Assembly: GCF_031877795.1 (NCBI RefSeq)
Contig: NC_133946.1
Span: 9,151,144 to 9,215,143, forward strand
Direction: 5' to 3'
Length of the DNA stretch: 64,000 nucleotides
From: Strix aluco
Lineage: Eukaryota; Chordata; Aves; Strigiformes; Strigidae
The position numbers and the translations under genes were made by a program. Shown here one piece after another: positions 26,906 to 40,870 of the stretch (positions are counted from its first letter, which is position 1; each line of letters begins with the position of its first letter). The notes beneath the pieces are model-generated. The model was not told the origin of the DNA, ran no database searches, and was given only the letters and a program-made list of their open reading frames with translations.

Positions 26906-29900
26906 CATTATCACCCATGTTACACAGATTAAAGCCAGTGTGGATACATCTGTCTATGTTGAACTCACACCTTACTTTAGAAGCACAGGCTTGTCCTGAA
27001 AGCTCACATTTTTTTTCAGTAAAGAAGCTGGGGAACAGTGAAATTTGTTTTGTCTTCAATAAATTGTGAAATTTTTTCATGTATTTGCTGTCTGCTGCAA
27101 ATTAAGCACCAACATTGTCAAGTTAAAAGGGAAAGCATATTTTCTCTTTGCTTTTGGGAAAAAAATGTAGACAGAATTAAGGCAGATCTGATGAGATTAA
27201 ATTGTTTCCAACTTCTTCCAAGAGAGGAATACCCTAGCTTCCAATTTCATCTTCCTAAAACAGTGATATTTGCAGAGCATTATAGCAAGCCCTTTTCTGG
27301 GATTTTTGTTAGAAGCCAGTAGTAACCTGAAAAAGAAATGATCTGACAATGAATATGTATACACATATTTGGAATGCCAGAAACTGTTTTGCATATATTT
27401 AAGAACACTCAGACAGAAAGGTTACTGACTCCATATACCCCAGAACTGCCACTTGCTGATCATACAAAGCAGAAGTGTCTGTTCAAATTTCAGATAAATA
27501 CAACAACAAATGATAAAGGAGCAGGGGCAGATTTTTAGCCTATGTTAAGAAAACGTACCAATGCTATTCTTGATTTGGTTTTTGCTTGTCCTAAAGCGGA
27601 AGTGGAAGATAAAATAACATACTCAATAGAAATTCACTTTCAGGGGGTAATTTTGCTCCTTCATTCTTTGCAACATAAAATGCACTTTTACAAGACATCA
27701 AAATCATAAATTGACATAACCAGAGACAAACTAATTTATATCTCCAGAGAATCTGGCTCCACATGTCTCAGATTAGGCTTCCATTCTTTGACTCTCTCTC
27801 TCCTTTTTCCCTTGCTGTTATCTCCCTTGCTGTCTCTTGTCGGCTGCAGAAGGGAAACCAATGGCTCCGACCACCCACAGTGCATGCTTAGCAGCTGTAA
27901 AACATAGGTGCCAAGAACCAAAATGCTTTTTCTCCAGCAGTGTCATCTCTTGTGGCTGGTCCTTTGGTTGGCATTAGGAACCAGGTCTGATGGCAGCCAG
28001 GAAATTTCTTTTAAAATGCAGAAGCATAACATCCTTGCAATGTTTCCCTCGGTCTGAGTGTTTCCTCTGGGGAATTTGCTACTCTGTTGTATGTACAAAA
28101 AGAGAATCTTATCGGGGTGTGTGGGGGGGTATGTTCTGTGTTCAAGGCCCTAGTGACTCGGATTGAGCGTTCTCAGCACTTTATGGGAAAACAGCCATGG
28201 CCCACCTTGGCTTTTATGGGAGAAGAGGAATGTGAATCAAAAATTAAATTCACATAACTGTGTGGGTGGCCTCCTCTGCTATGCAGAATATCTTTGTGTA
28301 TGCTCATGTCTGCCATGACTTTGAGAAAAGAGCCCTTTACTTGTATAGCAACAAACTCATAAGTCAGAGTGTTTACGTTCCTAAGTACTATATCATATTT
28401 CCTGACTAAGTTAATGAAACAAATTAAGCAAAACTCTACACAGATTCCTGTATTCACAGAGAACTTTGCAAAATTCTTACAGATCCTGGTTATAGTGGTA
28501 GATAAGCATGCTGAGCTCTATTTCCCACTTGCTAAAAATCATAAGCTGACTTGCCTATTCTTGATTTTTATGTCTCAAGTAATAGAGGATTAGGTTATAA
28601 CACTCTTTACAGCTACATCCCACTTTTTTAATTGTTCAAAAGTTACAGTTTTCAAAGTGACCTAATGGACTGCTCAGCTTCACGAGGACCTGACATATGT
28701 TTAAAGTTAAGAAAATGATTGATGACAGGGTACTTCGAACACACGTTTTCCTGACTTGGGTCATTAAGCAAATGAATAATTAAATTCGTTCAGTGAGAAT
28801 GCTGTAAAAGCATAAATATATAAATGTTTGTCACTCTGGATTCTCAATGTGGTATTCTCCGAAGAGATATCATCAGGTCTTAGAAATACCCTATTTATAG
28901 ATAGTGAAATTTGTACAGGAGAGCTCATTCACAGTAGATGGGGCTGCACTCCTTAATTTATGTTTTATTTTTCTGATCAGTTTTGAAACACAAGAAAAAC
29001 AATGAAGTACCCATATCTGCACCCAAAGAAAAGTGTTTTTGTGAAATACAAGTGGATCTTGGATTTCAGACTGGTTTTGTGTATTCATTTAATGCAGCTT
29101 TAAACTGTTTGCATATTCACTTTCTGTGGCAAGGCACCATGGAAGCTATTTCAGCATACATATGAACAAATGTTTTTCAGGACATACTTATGCATTTACC
29201 TAATCATCTTTTCACAGCAAATACTTTCTTCAGGAAGGGGCCTCAGGAAGTTCCTCACCCATGAAGTCCCATTGACTGTAATGGAATGGGTCATATGAGT
29301 AACCGACCCCAGTGTGTAAAGGCAGTTCAGAAACTGGCTTTTTACTATCATACTTCTTTAGTTGTTCATTTCAGAGTTTCACAGTCATGCAAATTTTCTA
29401 CAATATAGCAAATTTCAAAATTAAATCTGTATAGAAATTAAGACTATGTAAAAATTGTATTACATACATTACACATAATATGCTATATTATTCTTAAATA
29501 AATCCTTAAATAAATTAGGTTTTGGATAAAGTGAAATTTGAATATTTGGATATTAAAATAAGGATTTTTTTCCCCTGTCAGCTCAATATCTTATGCCAGC
29601 TTTTTGTTGATATTTTTTTTATATATTCGTGACATAATTTACTTAGTAAAAGTTGAACTTTGCCACATTGCTAGTCTTTCTCTAACCTCTCTGATCTTTT
29701 TCTAACAAAAAATTACAGAACTGCTGAAAATTTATAGAAAACACTCACCAATATATAATGACAGGAAATATCATGTCTCTTACAAATATTCCTCCAAATT
29801 CACTCTGCATCTAACATGAAAAGAAACAATTGGTTTCTAAACTATGCATAGTTTCAAGGGCTTACTCCTAGCATCCATTTTTAGAAATACAGAACAATTC

Positions 29901-32900
29901 CTCTAGCTTTTTAAATAGCTGAGACTTAATGTGCCATAAAAACATACTGTAAATATTTCTGTTGCTGTAATGGTGTCTCAGTTACCACAAAGAGTTGCTA
30001 GGATATTATCGGTGTCAGGAAGTTTGTTGTGCCTTCATAAAGGAAAACCAACAGTCATTTTGATCCATTATGCAAATAATATCCTGTTTTCTCAACAGAT
30101 TCCTTTGGAGCAATCAAAAAAACCTCTCAGCCTCTGAGCAGTGTTCATCTAGATTCCTGTATTCTGCTGCTAGTATCCATGCAAATAACACACTCATTTT
30201 TGCTGCAATGACCACAGTCGTAAATAAACCTATTCTTAATTGAATTTTGTGCTAGAGATCATATTGTAAACATACCTATAGAAAGCATTATCCATTTCAG
30301 AAACAGGAAAAACATTTAAAATAAATCATATTTGTCATCAAAATAATATTTAGAAAAGACACTGTTAAACTGACATCTCTGTTTAACTGGTGGTTATCAT
30401 GTAGGACATATTTGATAGAGAAGAGCATACACAGTAATGTGCTGAAGTTAATAATTGCAAAAGACAAATGGGTGCAAAACTTTTGCTGACCCCTATGACA
30501 TCTTAAAAGAACCTGTGATAGAATTTTATATTATTAAAGAACTTACAATAAAAAGAGGAAGTTGTTTTCCCTTTAAGACACATAATTTCCTCTTGAGTTG
30601 TCTTTGAAGTTCTCAAGGTTTTTTTATTAGATCTGCAGCAAATCACTTCAGTCTAGCTTAACTCTAGGCAAGTCACAACTTTGCTGTGCTGTGTTTGAGC
30701 ACTGAGGAATCACAACCAGAAAGTGAATTTTCTACAAACAGAAAATTAAATTCCTTGAACTTATTGCCTTAGAATCCAAGTAGGTCATTATAAAAAGTAA
30801 AAAAAACCCCAACATTAGTGGTGAAATGTTCACCTGGAAATACTAGCAATATTGAAAGGCTTATAATGTCTGTTGGCATGTTCACATATATATAAGATAA
30901 AAAGTAATTTCGGACTTTGCTATTTATTTAGGTGTTGCTCCAAACAATCCCTTTAATTCTTCACTCATTCCTGTTCATTAATTTGTTCTTTGTTTACAAC
31001 TGTTTGAATAAGGACTGAATGAAGGTTAAGTAAAGGCCTCCAAATTATGGTTATTGTCCCTTGCTAGTGAAGACAGCTATGACAGTCTTTGATTGAATAT
31101 GTATGACATAAACTGTGGCCCAAACTTCAGCGAAATGTACTTAAATTTTGTGCAGCTCAGCAAGCCTTTAAGTTTGTTGGTGTTAATTGTTTCCATGCCT
31201 GTGCATTGCTTGGTGTTGGACAAAAGTGAAGGCTCTAAGTAGCACAAAAACATTTACTGCAGTGTTTCTGACCCAGCTGGGCAAGGAAATGTCAATACAA
31301 TGGGAAGGTCTCATGAGATCTGCAGTGTGAATTCCAGGGAAAAGTTATTCAAACAAGTATGAAGTGAATGATGCTAAATCGATTTGACTCATCACTAGTG
31401 TGTTTTCTGATGACAATTTTTGTGTAGAATCAGAAAAATTGAAAGGATGAAAGGAAGTATTTTCCTGAGATAATCAAAATGGAACCTGTGGTAAATCTGG
31501 TTTTATCCAGCACTGGATTTAAGTTTGAGCAATAACATAGCAGATTCATTATATTTGTTCTTTATACAAAGGGAATTATGAAGAGGAATTAGACATCTTC
31601 ACAGGATTTTAGTGGCATACTTTTAATCATGCAGCAGTAAGCCAGAAAAAAAATCATAACCCTATATCCAAATATATGTCCTAAATGCTTTTCAGTTTAA
31701 TGTCAGGTGTAGAAAATTATTCCCATGTGTTGGTACTATATGACAAATATTGATTGGTGAAACCAAATTACTTGGGTTTTAAAGCCACTGCACAGGACAC
31801 GCTTCAGCAATGAAAAGAGAACATTGCAGAAGAGCTGGGATGTTCTGCTCATTCTTGAAAACCCAACTTTTCCTTGGCTTTAATAAAATCAACAGCAAGC
31901 CCTGAAGAAAGCAGCACCAGTCCTGATGGGGTTTTGAAATTTGATCAAATAGGGTTGAAATTTGTGCCAAGCTGGGCTGTGGACAGTGCACTGAGTAAGT
32001 ACAAGAGCACCTTCTCCCCATAACACATGCTTCTTATCTTTTGAAACTTCTATATGGTCATTTGCTGCCTGCTTCCTTCATTGCAATATCAATTCCCAGC
32101 TGCTGAAGGGATTGATGCCATCAGCCTGCACATCCTCCCAGGGGGCTGAGGCCAAGGCTGGGTGCACCCCAGGGTATCCAGATCATGGGGTGCTGCTCCA
32201 TAGCACAGCCACAGTCCTTCTGTGCCATAAGAGAGCTTCCAGGAGCTCCACTTGTCAGAGTGACCTAGGAGGTGTTGTTAAAATAAAGTTAAGGATGAAA
32301 AAGAGGTTAATTATTATTTCATCAAAGAAAAAACACTTGAAAAGAAGATTTAGGCTGGGAACTTGTGAGCACCTGGAAGTGCCAGGATTTGGCCTGACAG
32401 AGGTAGGAGCACTCAGACATGCATATGTGTGGGTAGCTGTGCGCAGCACATTCAGTAAGATGGTCTTTGGTTCAATATACTAGTTCAGCCTATAGGAAGC
32501 TTTGAAAAGGCACAGTTTACTGGCTTTTCACTTTTTAAAAGATAAACATTTCCCTCAAATTTGCATTATTCTGTTATAGTCTGTGCTACAGGAGCCATTC
32601 TGAAAGTTATTTCAGAATACTTAGAAATAATCATTATTAAATACTGTTTGAACTGTGATAGTGCCTAGAGACAGCCTCAATTAGAGAAGAAGGTTTACAG
32701 AAATGCTGGTATCTTAGGGCAAATACTTCATGCTTAAAAGAACACTACCTATTATGGAAAGATAAGCTGGAAGTATTCTTTATCAGAACTGAATTTGTTT
32801 CAGTAATTTCAAGAATGAGTAACATATTACATGCATGTGTTAGCATTTATATCATTAGATGTATTTATAAAAAAAGTTATGTATGAAGTATTTATTTTAA

Positions 32901-33630
32901 AACATGCATAGGAATAAGGATAGGCCTGTGATGTACCCAAAGGTATACAAACATGTTTTTCTTCTATCCACACTATCTAAAATACTAGTGGGGTGGTAGC
33001 AGGGTGGGATAAAATATACATATTGCTGTCCTTAAACAAAAGATTATATCACAGACAGGGAAATCAAGTATAAAAATAGACTTTGTATTATGATCCAAAT
33101 GGAGAAGAGGTTCACATTTGTAAAGCAGTTTGAATAATACACATAACAACAGTGTACACTGTTATTGTAGCATAGTTCACACAGCATATAACTTATTTTA
33201 GCTGAGAATATTATAAAGAACTAGGACTTTATAAGCCTAAATTTTTTTAATAAAATAATTTTATTTGAAGAGTTTGAGAATAGAATGTAGTCTGAAGGAT
33301 TAAAGTGAAGCAATAATAACATCACACCGAATTTTTTTTCAGGGAGTCTAAATATTTCATCACTGCTAGTTCCCACATAATATCTCCTATTACTTTTAAA
33401 TAAATGGTCTACTTTTCATTACATAGAAATGGAAAATAGAGAAATAATGTGCGGTTTTCTTCAGCTCTCCTGATTTGTAATTCAGATAAAGTTGGGTTTT
33501 TTTCGTTCCCACTCTCTGTCTATATAAATATATATAATGAAAAATAGCTCCTACTCAGTGTTGCCTAATGCAACTTACTTGCCCAGCAGACAGTGGAGTG
33601 ATATTGATTCTTATCATTACCAATATATAG
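26906..33630. other. AT-rich noncoding sequence between the two CR1 fragments
   Basis: No gene is supported. About 29380-30500 is especially AT-rich and almost free of open frames. The segment at about 30030-30250 is non-repetitive, contains two perfect POU octamers and reads like candidate regulatory sequence. Frames at 31779-32021 (minus) and 32112-32483 (plus, 123 codons) lie in a short GC-richer patch at about 31980-32270 and have no recognisable domain. Confidence 0.6.
29387..30186 (+). promoter_or_regulatory. three POU octamer motifs within 800 bp
   Basis: The exact octamer ATGCAAAT occurs at 29387-29394, 30070-30077 and 30179-30186, all on the plus strand, the last two 109 bases apart. 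Octamers bind POU homeodomain factors (Oct family). In AT-rich DNA single octamers are common and others occur elsewhere in the window (for example minus-strand copies at 22007, 32569 and 37171), so the cluster is suggestive only. Confidence 0.25.
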
Positions 33631-33728
33631 ATCACAGAATCACAGAATTGTCTAGGTTGGAAAAGACCTTGAAGATCATCCAGTCCAACCATCAACCCAA
33701 CATTAACAGTTCCCCACTATACCATAGA
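33631..33728 (-). mobile_element. CR1 LINE 3'-terminal fragment
   Basis: The plus strand begins with two copies of the complement of the CR1 terminal octamer ATTCTGTG, followed by the very characteristic TAGGTTGGAAAAGACCTT and GATCATCCAGTCCAACC blocks. The element therefore lies on the minus strand with its 3' end at the left. Similarity fades at about 33720-33728, so this is a 5'-truncated copy of about 100 bases, untranslated and inactive. It is well preserved relative to the copy near 26.8 kb, suggesting a younger insertion. This feature is the strongest taxonomic marker in the window. Confidence 0.95.
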
Positions 33729-34733
33729 TAGAGAGAGCTGAGACATCGTATATACCTTGTTTTACAAGTAACCATGTCATGAAGTGAATCTAGATCCTTC
33801 CGGCTCCTGTTTCTGCTGTTGTGTACTTTTCATCCAGCCACCTGGTTATTAGTGTCAAACCAGCTTTAACGCTCAGTTTTCAGAAAGCCTTTCCAAGGAC
33901 TATTGGTTTAAAACACTTCCCAGCAAAATCATGCAACTCACCAAAGAGAAACCTTTGGACCATTTAATAAACTAGCTGAATCTTTGCCAATAAACTTAGC
34001 CATAGGTATGTTTCTCCCCCATTTAATCTCTTTTATATTCTCTTCCTTACTTTTACTTCAGGTCCTCATGAAATCATCACATGAAATTTAGAGGGAGGTA
34101 GTATGAAGTGATTTTTAAGGAGATTTCACACTTGGCAATGACTGAACCAAGGTCTGTGTACTTCACTTTGTGATATGAAAGATATCCACTCCTTCTCTAG
34201 ATCAGCTATAATGCAGTTACTAAGCTGGTCCTACTCCTAACTGGTCATGCCCTGTCTTTTATTTTAAGGAAAAGCTCCCCATCATCTTCAATGAACTAAG
34301 ATTAACATAAATATAGGTGCATTTCAGCTGTTTACCATTTATCTGTTCTCAACAATCACTATATACCAGTCTCCACACCTGTTTACCCAATATTCTCCTT
34401 CTACCAAGATGTCTCAGCACCTTTATTTTGGTTTAAAATGTGTGAAATCTTGTTCCTGCTGAAGCAGAGAGTAAAATCCCCCATTTCTCTAATGGGCTGA
34501 AACAGGTGTCCCAATTTCTGGTGATACCAATTCCTGTTAAAATGAAAAATGAAGCTCAGATATCTGCTGAGGGGTGGAAGGACCTGACTGAACCTTTTTG
34601 TAATTGAAGATATGTTGATCCTTTCTGAAAATGATCTGGTCAGCTGAAAGAGGGCATAATCACTTTGCCACACCATAAAAGTTCTATTTATTCTCCTAGA
34701 AATTTTCTTCCATTTTAATAGCAGGCCTTATTC
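33729..34733. other. noncoding sequence
   Basis: No gene and no repeat can be supported in this kilobase. The only frame of note (34401-34676 minus, 91 codons) has no recognisable motif. Confidence 0.6.
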
Positions 34734-34771
34734 AAGAAGAAAGGAAAGAAGGAAGGAAAGAAAGAAAGAAA
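34734..34771 (+). repeat. GAAA/GGAA purine microsatellite
   Basis: Thirty-eight uninterrupted purines made of mixed GGAA and GAAA units. It is a typical tetranucleotide microsatellite, likely length-polymorphic. Confidence 0.9.
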
Positions 34772-37700
34772 TCCTTAGTTTCCTATTGAACCTGAAGTTG
34801 GCTGCAGTATACAGTAACAAGACAGAAAATAAGGCAAAAATCTAATGAGGTGAAAGGATGCTAGGCTGAGATTAAGGATAGCTGTCTGAGAATACAGATT
34901 TTTTTTTTTTCTTTTTTTACTGTCTGCATTTTGGAACAGTTATTTACCATAAAGAGTGAAAATGATAATTCTGTTCATATGTGAAATAAGCAAAACAAAT
35001 GTCCTTTTCTGCCAGCACACAACACTCAAGTGTCATAACTTGTAGACTCTCGGAGAAGCTACTTGGCACTTCTAGGTAGCAACTGAAACGCCTACAGAAA
35101 GGAAAGGAGTTGAATTTGCCCCAGTACGTTTATCCCTGTAGTGACTCAGCTGAAATCTGTAACTCTCAGTGAAGATGTCTGTAGTCTGTGTTTATGCCTT
35201 CTACTTTAGTGCATTAGTGCTCTGAGGAGTGCAAATCCATTTGGAGAGCAAAGAGTGCTACCAAATACTTTGTTTTGGTATGGTGTCTGCAGCATAGTGA
35301 GGAGGACTGCAGCTCATCATCAGATTAAAAAATTTCCAAAACAAGTTATATTCAGTCTCTTTAAATTAAGTAGATACACATTCTCATTTCCTTAGGGAAA
35401 TGCACTTAAAAGGAGGTTTCTGCAGTTGGGAAGAGAAGGGTAATTTCTAAGGCACAGTAAATATGGAGAAGAGGGAACAATAACTGCCACCTAAGCTTCA
35501 GAATTAGTTTTCCTGTATAGCAGTTTGCTATTAGATATGTTGAATCCGAAGTTCTGCTTATGAGCAATAGGATTGACTGTGGGGTAAATACTTCTGTATT
35601 TATGGGATGATCTAAAAGAAGACACAATGCCAGCATCAACTTCTGCCTCCATTGGTACGTGTATAACAACATAAGATGGTGCCAACTTTAAGATTGAACA
35701 ACAAGGACTAAGTACAGGAATCCATACTCGGGCAACAGTTCTGCCAGCACTAGGAATTAAGATTTGTAATTTTATCTGTAATTGATTTAAAGTGAAAATC
35801 TGAGCTGTGTAAAGTTCTGATAGCAAAATACAAAAGCAGATTGAGCTTGTCTAGTTTTACATTTTCTCACTACCTAAAGAGGTAGCCTTACAAAAAAAGT
35901 TTAGAAGGGTTTGTGAACCTCACAAAATATCTGAATTTGGGTTTGAATTCTAAAGCTGATTTGTCTTCCAGGCTTGGAAAAGTGTGAATCACTGTGGCAT
36001 ATATGGTAGCTCTTCAACACTGGGCAAAACTTGATCTGGATCAGTAGACGTAATACTGTCTTATGCTAGAGACATTGCCTGAGGTCCCATTGTGCTAGGT
36101 GCTATATGTAGATACGTATGCTTTGTTAGATGTCCATGCGCTACAGTATTTAAAATATAAGTAGGCAAGACACAAAAAGGAAACAAAACTACTTATTTTA
36201 CAGATAGTGAATGGAAGCACAGGGAAAGACCTGTTTAAATTCACGTAGGAACTCTGTGCTGGACCTTAGAAGTGAACTCTGTTTTAATGAGTCCTGCTCC
36301 AAAGCGCCTATAAGTGTCCCCCCTCTTATTTTTTTTTTAATTAATAATAGTTTTATTGAAATATGGTAATGATAATGCTCAGATGTGATTAGTGTTTCTA
36401 AGAAGGTACAATCTAAGCAGACCAAGAATAGAAAAAGATATAGGCACAGAGAGATACTAAAGGTCATACATTACGTGAATAACAGAAACTGGGTCCTCTG
36501 AGTACTACCCTGCTCTCCTTTTTCCTGCAATTTTTGTGGTACTTTTAGGATTCCTTTGAGAATCAAGACATGGAAACTCCCATGGACTAGCACTCTGAGA
36601 CAAGCATAAGGGTCTTGAGTGGTCTGTGTACAAAAAAGGCCAGGTTTCTTACAGTTTCATTGTAAATACTGATCATATTTTAGAACTACTTCATATAAAT
36701 TCCATTACCTTAATTCAGATCTAATCATACTGTAATGCAACTCTTTCATATGCACTGTTTCCTGCAACATGGGTGTTTTCAAAGCACAGCACATTTTATG
36801 TTGGTAGAACTCATGAAAACTAATAAGTAATATTTTAATGCCCTTGGTTAAAGGTCTCACAATTGGTCAGTCAAGCCTATAGCTTGCATTGACTTTAGAA
36901 ATGCTCCTGGACTCTCAAGAGCAACTTCCTACATATGAACTGCTGTGAATAACATACAGAAACATCTTTGGATAGAGTGATGCAGGACTCCTCCCCTGGT
37001 GTGGTGGAGCTCTCTACAATGAGGGTAAAATTCACCTAGATAGAGAGCAAAGCTTCTTTGCATCTCAACCCAGCTCCTGATGATTTCCAAAGGAGCTGGT
37101 GACCATCCTAAAGGTCACAATCTTCCAAACAAAGTGCAGGGAACATGTCTTGGATGTTGATCTTTCTCTAATTTGCATGCATAGCTCTGTGTGCCTCTAC
37201 ATGCATGTTGGTAAGCATGTGTGTATGTTAAAAACATACTCCACTGTATACTCTTCTCCCACTGGGAAAAAGATGAGAGAACAGACATACGACAGCTGTT
37301 AGTCTTGTTGCTTAAACATTGCTGAAGGGCATTCAGATAAAGCAGTAGTGAATGGAGTATAAGAGTCTACAGAAAAGATGGATTTCTATATGCTAGCTCA
37401 GAGTCTAGGATGTGATGAATCTCACTATTGCCACTGACTCACACTCCCAGGCAGAAGCCCTCCAGGAGGAAAATGAGAAAGAAGAGACCTCAGAAGGAAA
37501 TGTCAGGGTAGTCATTTTCTCATAGGACTCTTTTTGGCAGCTGGAGATAGTGACTCTGTAATAACATGTTGAAGTTTTGAAGGGGGATTCCTCCAGAACG
37601 GAAATGTCCTTAGAAGGACCATTTCCCTAACTATATTCAAGCCTGTGGGAAACTGTTACCCTATGACGAGTTCTTCTAAACTAGATAGGATTTATATTTA

Positions 37701-40380
37701 TTCTTAAATTATGTTTTATTTTCGGCAACTCCCCCACTGTGACTTGATATCCCAGAAACAAGACCCTTCAGATTCTCAGAAGCCAGAAACACTGCTGACA
37801 AAACTTATTTAGAATTGTCTTCATTAGCTCTACTCACTTGATAACATTTCCATTCAGCTATTCCCTTCTTTACTAATTCTGGAACAGCTGTTGTGTATAT
37901 TAAAAATTTAAGACCATCTTGCTGGAGATATATAATCCAAATCAAGAGAAGCAAAGAAAACAGCTATCTGCTGAACCTGATTATATTCTATTTCATGAGG
38001 TTTGGATTTTGCATAATGAGACTTAGAGACAGGTGATTAATAAATACTATCTTGGAAAACAGCCCCATTTTTTTTTTTTTTTATTTAATTCTGAGTATAT
38101 GTTGTGAGTTTTGGGGTACCTTAGTTTTGTGTCTAGGAGATTTTATTCACTTCACTAAATTTCAGTTATAATTTTTCTCAGCTACATGACTGTAACAGCT
38201 CATAATGCATTGCGCTGATTGTTTTTTTTTTCCTTCCTCTGCATACCTTGCAATCTCAGTCTGAGATCTAAGAATGAGACTGGATTAATTTCTAACTGCA
38301 CGTCCTCACAAGAAACAACAGATTTGCCAGTTTGCTCAACGTCTTCAGTGATATTTCTTAATCTCATTAACCCCTGGAACTTTATTAATGTGAAGTGTGT
38401 TCATATAATAGACCATTCTGCTGATTATGTGCAATGTACAGACAGATTTAGATCAATATTTTAGTTTTACTGGTTGTTCAGATTTGGCAGTAACAATGAA
38501 TGGTAAAATCTGCTGCTAATAGATGAAGAGTGATTCCACACACACAGAGCGAGAAGCTGACAGACATTTCCAGACATTCAAAGCAGAAGCACAATCCAAT
38601 ATTTTGTTCTGTACTTGCACTATAAGTCTTCCAGCTTTCACACAGGGGTGAGAATTTGGTGACTCCTGGTGTTACGTTTCCCACCAGACTCTTTCGTTGC
38701 ATACACTAACAGCTATTGGAAAAGTTGACTAACAGATAGCAATTCAGGAGTCTTTTAACTGATGAAGTGAAATTATCTCCCAAGCGAGAGACACGCTGGG
38801 TTAGGTACTGTTTTATGCCTTCTTTGAGGACTAAGTAGGAACAAGAGGGAGCTGCTTTGCCAGCCCTCTGCCAAGCAAGGGAAGCGCTCCAGTGAGACAC
38901 TCCATAAATGATGCGCTCTGATGCCTGTTCCAGAGCCTGATGCAAGCCAGAGACGGCAAGGGCCTTGGATAGGCAATTTGGATTGAATCTTATAATATAA
39001 TGGGCACAAATCCTAGAGGAAAATGCTCCCACGCTTCAGGTTTTGCACCTGAATTCAAATATTCCTACTATCCTTTGTGTTAGAAGTTACCAAGGATGGG
39101 ATTAGCTCCTGTACTACACATCACCACATCAAATAACTACATTTCAGTGACTGTTACTTTCAGAAACAGAACTAAAACATCTTTCTGAAATGAAACCAAA
39201 ACCACTCTTTAGTGCTTGCATTTAGCTCAGAGTTTGAAGTTCAAATTTATGCTAATAGACAGGCAATCTGGAGGTTTATGTCATAGATATGTTTTCTCAT
39301 GTCTGTAACTAGGCAACAACAACTAAAGCAAGTTAAAATCATCAAACTCCCATTGTTATTGTAATTGAACTTGGAAAAACAATGCTCAATTTAAAATTTT
39401 CAAAAAGGTAAAGACAATTTCTATTTCACTTTTCAGGTTGTTGCTGGCTTTCATAACAATCTTCAATTACTGGCCTGGTAGTAACACAGGCACATACAGA
39501 GCCAGATAATGTCAAGTATTAACAACCTCTTGGCAGACTTGATCCCATACCCAAGACAGCAAAATTCTTACGAGTTTCAAGGGAAGAGACAGTCTTTCAC
39601 TTCGTCACAGTGTGCCAGAATGCCTATTCTCTATATGGTATTTGGTGTGATCCCAGATCATCTGGGACGGGGAAAAAGGGCATAAAGCTCAGATGCCAGT
39701 GCCTTAGTGCAGGGGTCTGAAGATTGTGAACTTTCTCCTTTCACAGTACATTTGTACAAGTAGACACCCCCCACTTCCATTTTGTGCTGTAAATCTCCAG
39801 TGAATATCATGCTGGCAGATTTTTACAGCACCTCAAACACTGTGCTTTATATGAATCTTGGAGGAGCAAAGTCTTATTAGGTAAATTCTCTCTCCTCAGT
39901 CTTCCACAGTTATTTCTTTTATTCCACTTTTACATTTAGAACATTTATGATATTTTCATATAAAGACAGTCATACTTTTTCATAATGTAATACCTCTAGA
40001 AACCAGACTCGCCACCCAACACATGAGCAAGCATTGACATGTGTCTTGTGAGATCAACTTCTTCCTCTTGAATAAATGCCATTAACATGTTGGGAAGTTA
40101 TGTGGTGATTCATGTCTGAACACTGTAGACCAGGACAGAGCTTTTAAATGCTACATCTATGTTTAGGCATAGATTGCAACAGATAGCTAACCTGGAAAAC
40201 GGGATGCAGAGCAATGTGAAAATTCTTACACAGACTAGACTTCCAGCCACTGAATATTGCATAACCTAAGATAAATAGAAATCTTGGTTATGAAGCTTAA
40301 AAAACCTCAGAATGGAATGCTTGTTGCACATAACACTGTCTAATTTCTACTTTGTCAGCTGTAAAATTCGTCTCCTCATT
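34772..40380. other. AT-rich noncoding sequence
   Basis: No gene is supported. Overlapping minus-strand frames at 35406-35826 and at 38706-39032 have no domain. A T15 run lies at 38068-38082. I saw no mobile element. The sequence is generally unique-looking, with occasional homeodomain-type TAAT motifs, as expected in AT-rich DNA. Confidence 0.6.
38068..38082. repeat. poly-T tract (15 T)
   Basis: A simple homopolymer, with no attached retroelement body recognised on either side. Confidence 0.85.
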
Positions 40381-40870
40381 AAAAAAAAAAAAAAAGTCAA
40401 ATAAACCAAAGTTTATGAAACGTATGTTTGCATTTAAAACTGTTTTGCTGTTCATTTTCAGATGACTTTGGAGACATGGCCTGTGTTATAATACCACTTC
40501 CATTAAACATTGGAAGCTCAACTTTTTGCAAAAAAATTCACACAAACATTCTGCTCTTAATCCAAACAGAGGGGTTATGAACTGAACCTTCAAACAGAAA
40601 CTTTCAATATTTGGCTTCTCAGCTCAGTAGCACCAATATGGTATGCCAACTATCATGCACTGTAATTAATAATTGTTGTAAAAAAAGGTCTTTAAGGCAG
40701 AATACCCACTGCATATAGCTTGTCGGCTTTTTTAACCAAATAAGGTAATAGGGCATTTCACTGTTTATAATAGCAACATGAAATACGATGTTTCAAACTG
40801 TTAAAGAAAACACATTTAAACTTTTCCTGCCCATTTCCAAGTTTCTTCAACTTCTAAAAAAAAAAAAAAA
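40381..40870. repeat. two A15 tracts about 460 bp apart
   Basis: Runs of 15 A occur at 40381-40395 and 40856-40870. The sequence between them is ordinary AT-rich DNA. Neither run is preceded by a recognisable retroelement or processed transcript, so I treat them as independent homopolymers. Confidence 0.75.
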
